Shown: positions 19,257 to 29,226 of the stretch, piece by piece
How the letters are laid out: each line of letters begins with the position of its first letter
Numbering within the stretch: the stretch's first letter is position 1
From: Selaginella moellendorffii
Lineage: Eukaryota > Streptophyta > Lycopodiopsida > Selaginellales > Selaginellaceae
Length of the DNA stretch: 64,000 nucleotides
NCBI RefSeq assembly: GCF_000143415.4
Contig: NW_003314308.1
Location: 39,801 to 103,800, forward strand
Direction of reading: 5' to 3'
Notes under the pieces: generated by a model
Told to the model about the DNA's origin: nothing
Database searches by the model: none
The model's input: only the letters and a program-made list of their open reading frames with translations
Made by a program: the position numbers and the translations under genes

Positions 19257-20673
19257 ATGGAGAGGAAGAGAGCTGCTGGTCCGAAGAAACTACACACTCA
19301 GAAGCGATCCGACGTCATGCTCGAAAGGACCCGCCCACTGGATCCGATTAACCGAGCTCGATCAGGTTGGTCAAAACTTGAAACATCTGCACTTGTCTGA
19401 CGAAGATCCTCGTTGAAGCAGGAGCAGGAGAAACTGATCATGATGCATCCGCGTTGCAGGCTGCTCCTGACGCTGGTACGAAGAATTCCTTTTGTTGGCT
19501 GACACGACTCTTTGCTGGTTTGATTCATGACTTGCAGAATATGTTCGGCAATTCCTCGCAATGGCGCAACGCTTGGAGAGATTCAAGATGCTCTCGGCGA
19601 ATGTTGTGACCGGGATCGTGGAATCGATCCAAAAGGGAGGGGAGACTCCAGTTGCAGCAGCAGGTGGATACAATAATTTCTCTCTTTGGCATCTTTTCGC
19701 TTCTGAGTGGCCCCTTGTCTCTCTTGTCCAGGCCGCTTCTGCAGCAGCTACGAAGTGCTCGCTTGTGTTGGCCAGGGGGCGTCCGGGAAAGTATACAAGT
19801 GCCGTAGCAAGGAGGACGAACAAATCTACGCCATCAAAGTCATCAAGGTTCGCACAGCAACGAAGTCCAGAGACCAGGATGTCGCGCTCGTCTTCAAGGA
19901 GGGAGAGATGTTCCAGCGCTGCGAACACCCCAACATAGTCAAATACTTCGACATGTGGAAGGAGGAAGGCGAGCCGGGCAAGTCGAAAGTGTACATTGTC
20001 ATGGAGTTTTGTGGCCGCTCGCTCCAGTCGGTGCTCCTCGGCGGTGAGTCACCACCTGCAGATGCGTTTAGGCAGCTTCTTCAAGCTGTGGCGCATGTAG
20101 GCAAGGGAGGACTTTCAACGATAAAATCATGTTGGGTTTATGGTATGGCCCATCTCGCACGACAACGTGGGTGTTCATGGGGATATAGCACCACACAACA
20201 TCTTCGTCACGGATGATGGACGCATCAAGCTGGGAGATTTCGGTCTTGGTAGGCTAATGAAACATCTCTTTCATCTCTCATTTGCTGGCTTACAGCTAAA
20301 AATAAGGAGTCCATGCTCACGACCGAAAATATCAAGAAGGGGAGAGCAGTTTACTCCTCTCCCCAGCGCCGGAGCAACTCGACCTACACTGACATGCTTG
20401 CGCTTGGAGTTATACTCTTCGAACTTCATTGGAGGTGTCCCCCGGACCAGGTTTGACTGCAGTTTGTGCAACGTGCTTGCTTAGTTTGGTGAATCTGTGT
20501 AGGAAAGGGAGTCGGTATTGATTGACGTCCGGGATGGCTTTTTACCAGCCGACTGGGCGTACCAACACCCATCAATTGCGCCCAAGGTGTTGGAGCTGGT
20601 CGCAGCAAGACGCGACCAGCGTCCATCCGCGCACGACATCCTCTGCGATCCTGCCTGGCAATCTGTTTGGTGA
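19257..20673 (+). CDS. Protein kinase, eIF2alpha-kinase-like, possibly disrupted
   Basis: My exon model is 19257-19365, 19419-19475, 19538-19663, 19732 to about 20099, about 20158-20248, 20296-20450 and 20503-20673. All GT-AG introns (47-68 bp) keep frame. The kinase features are G-x-G-x-x-G ('VGQGASGKVYK'), the VAIK lysine ('YAIKVIKV'), 'EHPNIVKYFDMWKEE', the catalytic loop HGDIAPHN (Gly replaces Arg of HRD), DFGLA, and SPQ instead of SPE/APE. The C-lobe 'LIDVRDGFLPADW...RPSAHDIL' resembles the PEK/GCN2 group, which phosphorylates eIF2alpha under stress. A 58-bp segment (20100-20157) sits before the catalytic loop without proper splice borders. Removing it restores the frame exactly, so the gene may be broken there. 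A GT at 20670 could extend the last exon. Confidence 0.7.
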
Positions 20674-20904
20674 GTTTCTTTCGTTACTCTGATTCTCTGC
20701 TTGGCTGCTTTGTTTGCAGCTGATCGTTGTAGTGGTTTAGATTTACTCGCTCCTTTTTGTCATCTTTGTAGTCTTCGTCTTTTTCAGCATGCCAATTTCG
20801 ATTCAGAAATATGAATTCGTTGCCAGTTCATTGCATTTCTGCCAGGCCGAGTTGTTCTCGATCAAGGTTGCTGAGAAACTCAAGGGCTTCCGACATTCTT
20901 GTAG
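20674..20904. other. Kinase 3' flank
   Basis: Pyrimidine-rich sequence with a possible further intron end ('ttgtttgcag' at about 20715). No additional exon could be supported. Confidence 0.3.
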
Positions 20905-21480
20905 TCAGGGTCGGTTCAAGGAACAGGATTGGTAAACAGCACATTGACGAGAGATGCAACAGCGTGGTGTCCACGGCTGGCTTCTTGTAGGATCCATGCA
21001 TCTCACCTCAAGTGGGCAGAGATCAAGTGGAAGCTGGAGAGCTATCCCGATTCTCGGGAGATGCGATGAAGAAAGTGGCGGGATTGTTGATTTTTGTAGA
21101 GAGAATATTCGCATCTCTGACCTGTTGACCTTTTTTTACAGGGAAACGTTTTCCTACAGGAATGCCGAGTACCTTTTTGACGAGTCTGCAAAATTATAGA
21201 AAGAAAGAGTCAAATGGAGAGAGAGAGAGAGAGATGAATTGATCCAGGTTTCTTGTTTCTTCCAAACCAATTGTTAGATTCCATTGACTTCTTAGCATAC
21301 GTGAATGTGAAGAATAACAAATAATGAAGGTGCTTGCTTAGATTGAGGCATTTGAATAGTATTGAATATTAATGTTAATATGCTAGCCATTGTTTTTGGT
21401 GTATAACCATCAACATCAATCTTAAAACACGTCCAAAAGCTGGATTTTGTGCCCTGTAGATAACGGAAGAGTGTGGAGGG
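20905..21480 (+). repeat. Inverted-duplicate arm, partner of 10010-10302 plus 15075-15620
   Basis: The sequence reads as the reverse complement of two pieces now separated by the young retrotransposon: 15620-15075 and then 10290-10010. The arm here lacks the element, so it approximates the empty site. The open frame 20954-21199 shares its beginning with the minus-strand frame at 15226-15585. No family was recognised. Confidence 0.7.
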
Positions 21481-22370
21481 CTTAATGATGTTAATTTTAG
21501 AGTTATTTTTAAGGTCTACATTGGTTTGTCAGAATATAGAGTTTCTCAGCTAGATATGAGGCAAAATAAAAACTTCATAGTTGTTTTTTATGTGAATACT
21601 TTACATTAGTAGTGATAAGTAAGAGAATTAACTTTATAAACACTGACTGCAAGTGAGTTGTTGATTAGAGAATATCTTACAATATACTTAGATATTTTAC
21701 GTATAAAGAAAAATATAAAGAAAATCCATATTCACAAAATTTTCTTATTTAAAATTCAAATATAAATCACGATTTAAACATTGTACATTAAAACCGTTTT
21801 GATCGGCTAAAAACCATTATAATCACTCAGGTGACCAGCTTAATTTCAATACCAGCATACCGCAGTTTCTCTGCTGCAAACAAAAACACATGTGAATATA
21901 CTTGTAGGGCAGTGATTCAATCCTAAGATCCTATTGTGAATTTGGGACAATAACATCGTCCTATTCATCTTCATTGTTAACAGCTTTTTGCTTTTTCTTG
22001 GACATTCCGTTCCACTTTGTGCTTTTCTTGCTGAGTATGTGGATCACTATTGGATTTGTATGGCTGGATCGCATCCCAGTATGCAAATGATCTTGTGCGC
22101 CTCACGACACCCAACGCATGATGCACGACTGTCAAGGTGTTTGTGGAGAGTTACTTTGGCTACGACATGACGTTTGGGTGCTGTCGCGGGTGTCTTGGTC
22201 GGCTTCCCAGTCTTCTTCGCCTTCATGTTTGCCTAGTGTATCAAGTACCACTGAGGTAGCTCTTTTTTTCCAATCTCTTTCATCACTTTGGGCTCGGTCA
22301 AGCAAAAGTTTGTGAGCTCATTACTAGGATGATACACTTTTGAAGCAAAAGAGCTTACAATTTTGTTTTA
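21480..22370. other. AT-rich spacer, no gene seen
   Basis: Short frames (for example 21988-22170) have no recognisable features. I see no transposon ends. Confidence 0.4.
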
Positions 22371-23013
22371 CACGAAATATGTAGGAAATCCTGAGCTCAA
22401 AAGTTCACTAAGATTCATTTCCATAAACTACACTTTTGGCAGAAAAAATACAATAATCAGTTAAAAACAACCCATTCACCATCGAATGGATCTAGGACAT
22501 ACAATTTGCCTTGCTTCTCCACACATTGTCCAATATTTCAGCAATGGGTAACTTTGGTAAAATCCACACACTTTTGACAGCGCAATACATCTGCCAAGAA
22601 GTGGTCATCCTTTGACCCCTCAAACTTTGGAGCCACCACCACGCTGTCTTGATGACCTTGGTAGAAGTCAATAATGTCATCTAGTGCCACCACCCGCTTG
22701 AAATCCCGAAACCCGACATGGTCAAGATTCTTGACTTTCGTCCCGTCCTTTAGAACAATGCAATTGCCACCATGTAGCCTCCTCGGCACAAGCCTTCCAG
22801 TAGGATCCAGATGGTCAACCATTGACATACTTCTCCTCTGCAGCATTAAACACCACGATATCGTATACTTTTGAAACCTTCCCCAGAAATTCACCTACGC
22901 CTGGTCTCTTCATGATGTGGAGTGTCCAATTCCATGCTGAAATCTACAGAAGAGACCTTATGAGCGTATACCAATGTATTATCTAAATCTAGAATCAGTG
23001 TCTTCTTCATGAT
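22370..23013 (-). pseudogene. Decayed copy of the FCP1-type phosphatase gene
   Basis: About 90% of the sequence matches the gene at 18249-18836, including its 3' flank, but several small deletions break the frame: around motif I and the start (near 22920-22960), in the 'NLVVDH' segment (near 22820), and before the C-terminal part (near 22590). The motif III region with 'VGFRDFKRVVALDDIIDFY' is still readable. It lies head to head with a decayed kinase copy, as in the intact pair. Confidence 0.85.
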
Positions 23014-23059
23014 ACCCTTAAAATGACTCGTCCATATATATGATTCCTTAAACCCTAAA

Positions 23060-23880
23060 CTCCATCTGACGTGGCCGTTTTGTCGGGAATGGGATCGTGG
23101 AATCGATCGGAAGACTCCTGCGGATACAATATTTCTTTCTTTGGCCGCTTTGAGCGTCTGAGTTGCCTCTTGTCTCTTGTCCAGGCTGCAGCTACAAAGT
23201 GCTCGCTTGTGTCGGCCACGGCGCGTCCGGCAAAATATACAAGTGCCGTAGGAAGGAGGACGACATGTATGTCATCAAAGTTTGCACGGCAACGAAGTCC
23301 AGGGACCAGCTCGTCTTCGAGGAGGGAGATATGCTCTAGTGCTGTAAACATCCCAACATATACTTTGACATATGGCAGGAGGAAATGGGCAAGTCCAAAG
23401 TCTACATTGTCATGGAGTTTTGGCTTGCTCCAGTTGGTGCTCCTCGGCGGTGAGTCAGATGCGTTTAGGCAGCTTCTTCAAGTTGTGGCATGTACACGAC
23501 AACGTTGGTGATCATCGGGATATATCACACAACGATGACGGACTCATCAAGCTGGGAGGGCTAATGAAAGTTAAAACATCTATTTCATCTTCATTTGTTG
23601 GCTTACTGCTAAAAATAAGGAGAGCACCGGAGCAACTCGACCTACACTGACATGCTCGCGCTTGGCGTTATACTCTTCGAACTTCATTGGAGGTGTCCCC
23701 CGGCAGGTTTGACTGCAGTTTGTGCAACGTCCTTGCTTATTTTGGTGAATCGGTGTGATTGACGTCTTACCAGCCGACTGGGCGTACCAACACGTCCAAG
23801 GTGACAGCAAGACGCGACCAGCGTCCATCCGCGCACGATATCCTCCGCGATCCTGCCTGGCAATCTGTTTGGTGAGTTTC
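23060..23880 (+). pseudogene. Decayed copy of the eIF2alpha-kinase-like gene
   Basis: Fragments of exons aligned with 19600-20680 remain: 'SLVSATARPAKYTSAV' in the same shifted reading, 'RQLLQ', then 'HDNVG.HRDI' and the C-lobe end. Many small deletions break it. It is informative for the intact gene. Here the segment before the catalytic loop runs straight on without the 58-bp insertion, and the loop keeps HRD rather than HGD. Confidence 0.8.
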
Positions 23881-25089
23881 TTTCGTTACTCTGACTCTCT
23901 GCTTGGCTTCTATGAGAAGCATGAAACTTGGTGACACTAGATCGTTCAACCCAGATGCTTAACGGGTCATCTTTCTAGAGCATTGACTGGAATGGAAGTT
24001 AGTTAGTAAGAATCGGCTGTGATACTTTTGCCTACGGTGAAACCTCGAAGCCATCATAAAAAGGAAACTGCACAAAACAACTGGAAACGCAGAGAGAATT
24101 GATCCAACACTTTTTTCTGTTCACGTTTCTTCCATACCGTGGGCTTGTCAATCACCATGAGACAGTTATCACTAGTAATTGGCTCCTGAAACGTTTGTGT
24201 CTTCTTGGATAGCAACAAGCAGAGCTCGTTGAGATCAATGAGTTCACCATTGCGATATCTATTCAGAAGGCCAAATCTAGAGAGAGAGAGAGAGAGCATT
24301 AAGAATTCTATCTAGATCCTAAATGTCACTTCTCACCACATTCTCACAAACAGATCTTGGAATAAGCACAGCATCCCATTCTGGCATTCCAAACAGTCTC
24401 ATACTCTTGATAATTTTTGTTTAAGAAATTTCTGTTAAGATTAATATATACATTATGATGTAATTTCAATCACAATTCTTTAAAAAATTGTAAATTTTTT
24501 ATATAATTTATACTATAATTTAATAATATAAAAATTTATAAAAATATTGTGAAGATTATAACATTTTAATTAAGCAATATATAGTTTAAAATTGGCTCTA
24601 AATGTTTAGTTTCACTAAAAAAAATAAGCCTTAGTTTAAAAAAGGAAACAACTATGTATGGCCATCCACAACTTTATTTGTAAAGCTTAAATACAAAATA
24701 CCAATAAAAATAATTATTTAAAAAATAAATAATCATATATGTAAAAGATGCAAAAGTAATATATCACCTCTCATATAAAAAATTATAATTATAACTTAAT
24801 TTAAAAATAAAAGCCCAATGTTTTTAAAGGGATGCAACATGTGTTGCTATATATATAAAAATAAAAATGCTATACATATTGTTGTTGTTATATAATATTA
24901 TTATTATAAAAGTAAATTGTTACATGAGTTATACCAAGAAACACGTCCAAGATATATTTATATTACATTTAGATAAAAAAATTAAAAATAATTTATTAAT
25001 TTACAAAACTCTTTGATATATTTCAGAAACAGTTACCCATTTGTTATAAAAATATCAATAGTTAAATAGTTTTCTTAATTTTGTATTGA
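23881..25089. other. AT-rich spacer with one possible exon (24054-24299, -)
   Basis: The minus-strand frame of 81 codons contains 'RYRNGELIDLNELCLLLSK' and 'TFQEPITSDNCLMVIDKPT', which look like protein-coding sequence, but I cannot name a family. An (AG)n run lies at about 24276-24297. From 24400 to 25090 the sequence is more than 75% AT, with no gene or clear repeat. Confidence 0.3.
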
Positions 25090-25610
25090 ATATTATAAGT
25101 TCAGTTGAAAAATTTAATAAGTGAATAAGATTGTTGGGAAACTCTCTAATTACAGTATGAGACTTTAAATCCCTTAAAAACACAAAAATTTCAAACTCTT
25201 TTGTTTTTACAAAGAAAATCTCTACACATATGTGGTCACTGGTGATGGTCTCCTAGACAGCGAGAGTTCCTTGTCGGCTCAGTCGTGGCAAATGCTGCCA
25301 GACACTTCACACGAAGAATTGACACGTACTAGGACGTGATCAGACAGATCCAATAGTATCACCACTCTAGAATCCTCTGCAGGAAAAGCACAAAGTGAAG
25401 ATAATAACATGGTAGTCATAAAGCCTGAGAATAGATTGAAGACCGAGTATCACAATAACATGAGGTTACCCAGCAGTTTAGCTAATCTAATTAAATGATT
25501 TCACCTTTCTGAGTTAAGTGTACTTTCGAGGTAGAGAATTATGGCACAGACATAGGATATCGTTAAGGAAAGCGAGCATCGCTCGCATCACTAGTGCCTC
25601 CAACTTAAGA
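25090..25610 (-). repeat. Repeat R1, copy 2 (inverted)
   Basis: This is the reverse complement of the sequence at 9063-9640 and 36521-36990, including 'tttcaaactcttttgttttt' and 'catcactagtgcctccaactt'. It marks the outer end of the left arm of the large inverted repeat. Confidence 0.8.
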
Positions 25611-25700
25611 AAAATAGGCCTTGCACTGCCGAATCCATTCTTCAGGAAGCACAAGTACTTCTTGGATGGCACTTGCACTCTTCCTATCCTAATAAACCAC
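25610..25700 (-). pseudogene. Relic of one cysteine-repeat unit
   Basis: The minus strand reads 'PSKKYLCFLKNGFGSARP', which aligns with the unit SKKYSCCLKNGFGCL of the cysteine-repeat protein. Two of its three aligned cysteines are lost. It lies directly beside a phosphatase relic, the same neighbourhood as the relic at 36355-36430. Confidence 0.65.
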
Positions 25701-25719
25701 ATTACATAAGTAACCATAG

Positions 25720-26075
25720 TAAACACAGACCGAATGGATCTGGGACGTACAATTTTGCCTTTGCTTCTCAACACATTGTCCAGGATAACTTTGGTAAAAT
25801 CCACGCACTTTGACAGCGCAAGAAGGAATGAGGATACATCTAAAGAAGATGCATGTTATGTATGAATTTCTAACTCCCCATAATGTTGTTGAGTTGCACG
25901 TTTCCTTAGAAAGCTAGAAGGCAGTAATGTCATCGAGTGCCACCACCCGCTTGAAATCCCGAAACCCTACATGATCAAGGATTCTTGATTTCCTTTAAAC
26001 GAACAAACGCAGTTGCCTCCTCGACACAGGCCTCCCAGTGGGATTCAGATGGTCAACCACAAAGTTAGTATAAAG
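25720..26075 (-). pseudogene. Fragment of the FCP1-type phosphatase gene
   Basis: Pieces match the C-terminal half of the gene at 18249-18836: the region coding 'LYVLDPF' (25735), 'CVDFTKV' (25790), 'VGFRDFKRVVALDD' (25925-25975) and 'HLDPTGGL' (26030). They are interrupted by unrelated bases near 25850-25910. Confidence 0.8.
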
Positions 26076-26275
26076 TATTGTCTTAGCTGATTTGCAAGGA
26101 AAGTGAGCACCTAAGGATTAGTGCCTTCAATTAAAAAATGCATCAGTTAGCTTTGAGGAGGGGAGATCTACTAGCGGAGCCGAGAGAGCTCCGCGTATAA
26201 TAGTAGCATTTTATTTAAACTCAGGCGGCAACCAAACCCATACATCCATATCCAGAGCCACAGTTCATATCCAGT

Positions 26276-26823
26276 TTACAGGTTGCCAGTAGTGACTGTC
26301 TTGGGACACATCTTGGTGCAGCCAAAGCCATTCCGCTCGCAGCAGTAGTGTTCCACACCATCCTCGCACTTCCACAGGCAGCCAAATCCATTCTTGAGAC
26401 AGCAGGAGTACTTTTTCGATGTCTCACAGTTCTGCATGCACCCAAACCCATTCTTAAGGCAGCACTGGTAATTTTTGCCTTTCTCGCACTCCTGCATGCA
26501 GCCCCATCCGTTCCTGAGGCAACAGTAAGTTTCGCCAACAACGCTGCTTAGTGCTGCACACAAAAGAAATGATGGAAACAACAGTTTGAAGAGCTCAGCC
26601 GGGGTGAATATATTTGCAGCACCTTTGTTTTCCAGGATAGTAGACACATATCGTGGATCATGCGTCGCATCCACCCCTCCCGCAAAGATCGTGTCTGTGG
26701 AACAACACTTTTCAGCATTACGCAAATGAAAATTTGCAATATACCTGCTTCATTGTCGACGCGAGTAGCATTGACAGCTGCGAGCAGCACAAGAACGATG
26801 CAGGTAACTGGAGCCAGGGCCAT
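26276..26823 (-). CDS. Secreted cysteine-rich protein with four 20-residue repeats (left copy)
   Basis: Two exons, 26745-26823 and 26276-26553, are joined by a 191-bp GT-AG intron. Together they encode 118 residues. A signal peptide ('MALAPVTCIVLVL', then an Ala-rich cleavage region) is followed by four tandem units of exactly 20 residues, each C-C-x2-N-G-(F/W)-G-C-x3-C plus seven residues. That gives 16 cysteines, all in register. Compared with the right copy it lacks four signal-peptide residues (12 bp, in frame) and differs at a few positions of the repeats. The protein is probably secreted and disulfide-bonded. The function is unknown, and I recognise no family. The start is the Met that opens the hydrophobic leader; an upstream Met in the raw frame is less likely. 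Confidence 0.8.
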
Positions 26824-27258
26824 GACTATCTGAAAACAGCAGATCTGATAGAAGTGGCATTTCATGTGTCCAATTTAAAGAAACAGTATGCGGGGACCAG
26901 TAAGATACTAGGAATAAGTCAGGACCATCAGTGAGAGCGAGAGTTTCTTGTGGGCCTCCAAACACCTAAGGCATGATAGACAACGAGATAGTCGGGACCA
27001 CTTGAAAGTCCCTTTATTTGTGGCCAACTACCAGATAGAGACTAAATTGCCAATAGCATTTTCAAGGTTTGGTTTGTTCTCTTGATAAATATTTAGAGGT
27101 GAACAACACTCACTCCTAAACAGGGGTCAAGTTTCAACAAGCCTTTCTGTACAATCACGAGATCAAAACATCAGAACGTTCATCCTGCTCCTGGTCTACG
27201 CCACGATGAGCAGCTCCATTGTTTCCGTGTTCCCGCGGGTTCAGCAATAATCTTTCTT
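26824..27258. other. Arm sequence of the large inverted repeat (non-coding)
   Basis: The stretch is nearly identical, inverted, to about 34880-35264. It holds the upstream region of the cysteine-repeat gene. No gene is seen. Confidence 0.6.
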
Positions 27259-27616
27259 CTAGCGAACGGACGTCGCTGCCACCAAATGTCCCTTCTCGTC
27301 CTGCTTGAACTTTCTGTTCGATGACCACATCACAGAACGAGAAATAGTCTTTTGGGTTGGTAGCCCAATGAGTCTAGTGCTGTTCTGGCTTACCATGGTT
27401 GCCTTGTCTGACGTAGAAGCCTTCCTTTCAAACTCAGAACTTAACTTGGCTTCTTTCTTCCCCCCAAGCTCTTCTCTGCTTTCCACACTAACAGATCAAA
27501 GGTGGTGTCCGTCCCAGCCAGTCCTGAATCTCATCCCTCAATCCGGACTGGTAGTAGATGCGCTTACTGAATTCGGGTATTGCCTCCGTCATCCTAGACA
27601 AGAGCTCCGTAGTCAT
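27259..27616 (-). pseudogene. Unrecognised coding fragment conserved in both arms (left)
   Basis: A minus-strand frame 27488-27616 reads 'LLSRMTEAIPEFSKRIYYQS' and 'GLRDEIQDWLG'. A second frame, 27259-27486, reads 'SSEFERKASTSDKATMVSQN' and 'TRLIGLPTQK'. Both are preserved with substitutions in the other arm (34514-34651 and 34605-34901), and in both arms they follow the PPR gene on the same strand. They look like exons of one gene, but I cannot name it. Confidence 0.35.
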
Positions 27617-27639
27617 TTAATCCATCCTTGTATGCTCAC

Positions 27640-27710
27640 TTCTCTTCTTCATCACTACGGTGAATGCACTCTTTCAAACAGTACGCCAACGAAAGCTTGC
27701 AATACCACTA
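27640..27710 (+). pseudogene. Fragment of the last BRE exon
   Basis: The plus strand reads SFKQYANESLQYH then TAG, matching the end of the BRE-like gene at 52962 (SFKQYCNESLQYH). The first residue of the Y-C-N has changed to Ala. Only the terminal exon is present. Confidence 0.65.
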
Positions 27711-27735
27711 GCCATGTCGGCCATGTCTACTTTGA

Positions 27736-29022
27736 TCACGCTGGAACCGCTATAGCCTCCACTGATAGAAGCTTCCCTTTGGTTTTGCAGCTTTCCAAGA
27801 TCTGTGCTTGCGTTTTCTTATTGTAACTCATTCGGTGGGACTTCATCACTCTGTAGAGACGACGAACGTTTTCTATATCACCGCCCGCGGCATAGGCTCG
27901 GATCATCGTCTGCCACCATTCCAGATTCTTTGTCTTTACACTCTGAAACACCACCTCGGCGTCCTTCAGGCTGCCCAGCCGGATGAAGAGCTCGAGGAAG
28001 CGCCTGGCAGTCTCAAACTCGGTGGCCATCCCCAACGACGATAAGTGTGCGTGCAGCGCTCGAGCGTCCTCCAGGCTCGAGCACGCATTCATCGCCTCTT
28101 GGCACATCCTCGCGTTTAGAGACGTTTGCTGTGCCGGGTCCATATTGAGGAACAGCTTGAGCGCCTCCCTCGACTGTCCTCTCTTCTTATACGTCCCCCA
28201 CACCTTCTTCCAGGTCTCGGATCCAGCGTCAACGATGACAGATCCTAAAGCTTTGCTGGCCTCCTCGATCCCTCCAACCTTGTCATACGTATCGATGAGC
28301 TGATTAACGACGGGCAAATGCGAGCGCCACCGCGAGGTCGCGAGACAAAAGTGGACGAGCTTGGCCTCCTTGAGACCGCCCATCTCCCCACAGGCCTTGA
28401 GAACCTCCGTGTAAGTCACGGGCAGTGGCGGTGAGCCATCCAGTATCATGTCCCGGAAGAGATTGAAAGCGTCGCGATGCCGTCCATTCTCGGCCATGGC
28501 GACGATCGCCGCCGTCCAGCCCTGCTCGTTCTGCCGCCGCAAGCCCCGAAAGACCGATACCGCCGCGTCGGGGAGGCCGCATTTTCCATACGCCGTGATG
28601 AGCATCGTACCCAGCGATCGATTGCAGCGCTCGGTCATGACTATGTGATTGTGAACCCTGCGAAGATCCGGTGCCGCCTTGAAGCTGATACAGTGCCGGA
28701 GCATACCTTCTAGGGTCGCCGTCGTCGCCTCGCAGCCCTGGCATTCCAGGAGCTCCACATCCTTGCCGACGATCCCCGTCGCCTCGGCCGGATCGTAATC
28801 TACCGATGCTGGCGTGGCGACTGTGGCGACAAGCAGCAGGGAATCGCGCGGCCGCGGCGGCGGCGGAGTGTAGGGCTCCTCTGCGTCGCGCCGCGTGTTC
28901 CTGAGCTTGCTGCGCATCAGCGCCTTGGCGACGATCTCCCTCGTCTTTGGCCCATCGAGCCGGCCGAGCCGCATTGTCCCAAGAACCCTAAACCCATCCC
29001 CCGCCGAGTTATCCTTCTCCAT
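27736..29022 (-). CDS. Pentatricopeptide repeat protein, PLS type, 428 aa
   Basis: This is one exon without introns. After an N-terminal region rich in basic residues and proline (residues 1-60) come PPR repeats from about residue 100: 'GTMLITAYGKCGLPDAAVSVF', then 'GWTAAIVAMAENGRHRDAFNLF', 'TYTEVLKACGEMGGLKEAKLV', 'VVNQLIDTYDKVGGIEEAS', 'MCQEAMNACSSLEDARALHA' and 'EWWQTMIRAYAAGGDIENV'. The long leader and known family biology suggest import into plastids or mitochondria and binding of a specific organellar RNA. No DYW or E+ editing domain ends the protein. A truncated 3' copy lies at 33864-34407 and an N-terminal relic at 37370-37700. The gene starts head to head with a vestige of the TFIIIC gene start. 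Confidence 0.88.
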   Translation of the reverse strand: MEKDNSAGDGFRVLGTMRLGRLDGPKTREIVAKALMRSKLRNTRRDAEEPYTPPPPRPRDSLLLVATVATPASVDYDPAEATGIVGKDVELLECQGCEATTATLEGMLRHCISFKAAPDLRRVHNHIVMTERCNRSLGTMLITAYGKCGLPDAAVSVFRGLRRQNEQGWTAAIVAMAENGRHRDAFNLFRDMILDGSPPLPVTYTEVLKACGEMGGLKEAKLVHFCLATSRWRSHLPVVNQLIDTYDKVGGIEEASKALGSVIVDAGSETWKKVWGTYKKRGQSREALKLFLNMDPAQQTSLNARMCQEAMNACSSLEDARALHAHLSSLGMATEFETARRFLELFIRLGSLKDAEVVFQSVKTKNLEWWQTMIRAYAAGGDIENVRRLYRVMKSHRMSYNKKTQAQILESCKTKGKLLSVEAIAVPA

Positions 29023-29049
29023 GCTGTTTTTAGGGTTTTCTAGGTCTTT

Positions 29050-29100
29050 CGTTGGGAAATGGAGATTCCGCGCTCGAGGAGATCGCCGAGTAACACAACG
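29050..29100 (+). pseudogene. Vestige of TFIIIC exon 1
   Basis: The sequence 'tctttcgttgggaaatggag' followed by 'cgcgctcgaggagatcgc' repeats the 5' end of the TFIIIC gene at 37740-37800, with an internal 15-bp-scale deletion and a changed frame. It keeps the head-to-head position relative to the PPR gene. Confidence 0.75.
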
Positions 29101-29226
29101 ACCCTTTCTTTGGGAAATGGATGCCGCAGGAGATCGCCGAGTTCCCCGGGATTACTTAGCTGCCAATCCCTGAGCGCTTGGGCCATGGCCGGGGATGGGC
29201 ATCAATGACGCACTCTTTTATCTCTT

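Noticed and set aside
26348-26551. Plus-strand ORF overlapping the cysteine-repeat exon
   Set aside because: It is the reverse reading of the repeats; its Ala/Leu richness comes from the GCA/TGC repeats of the true strand.
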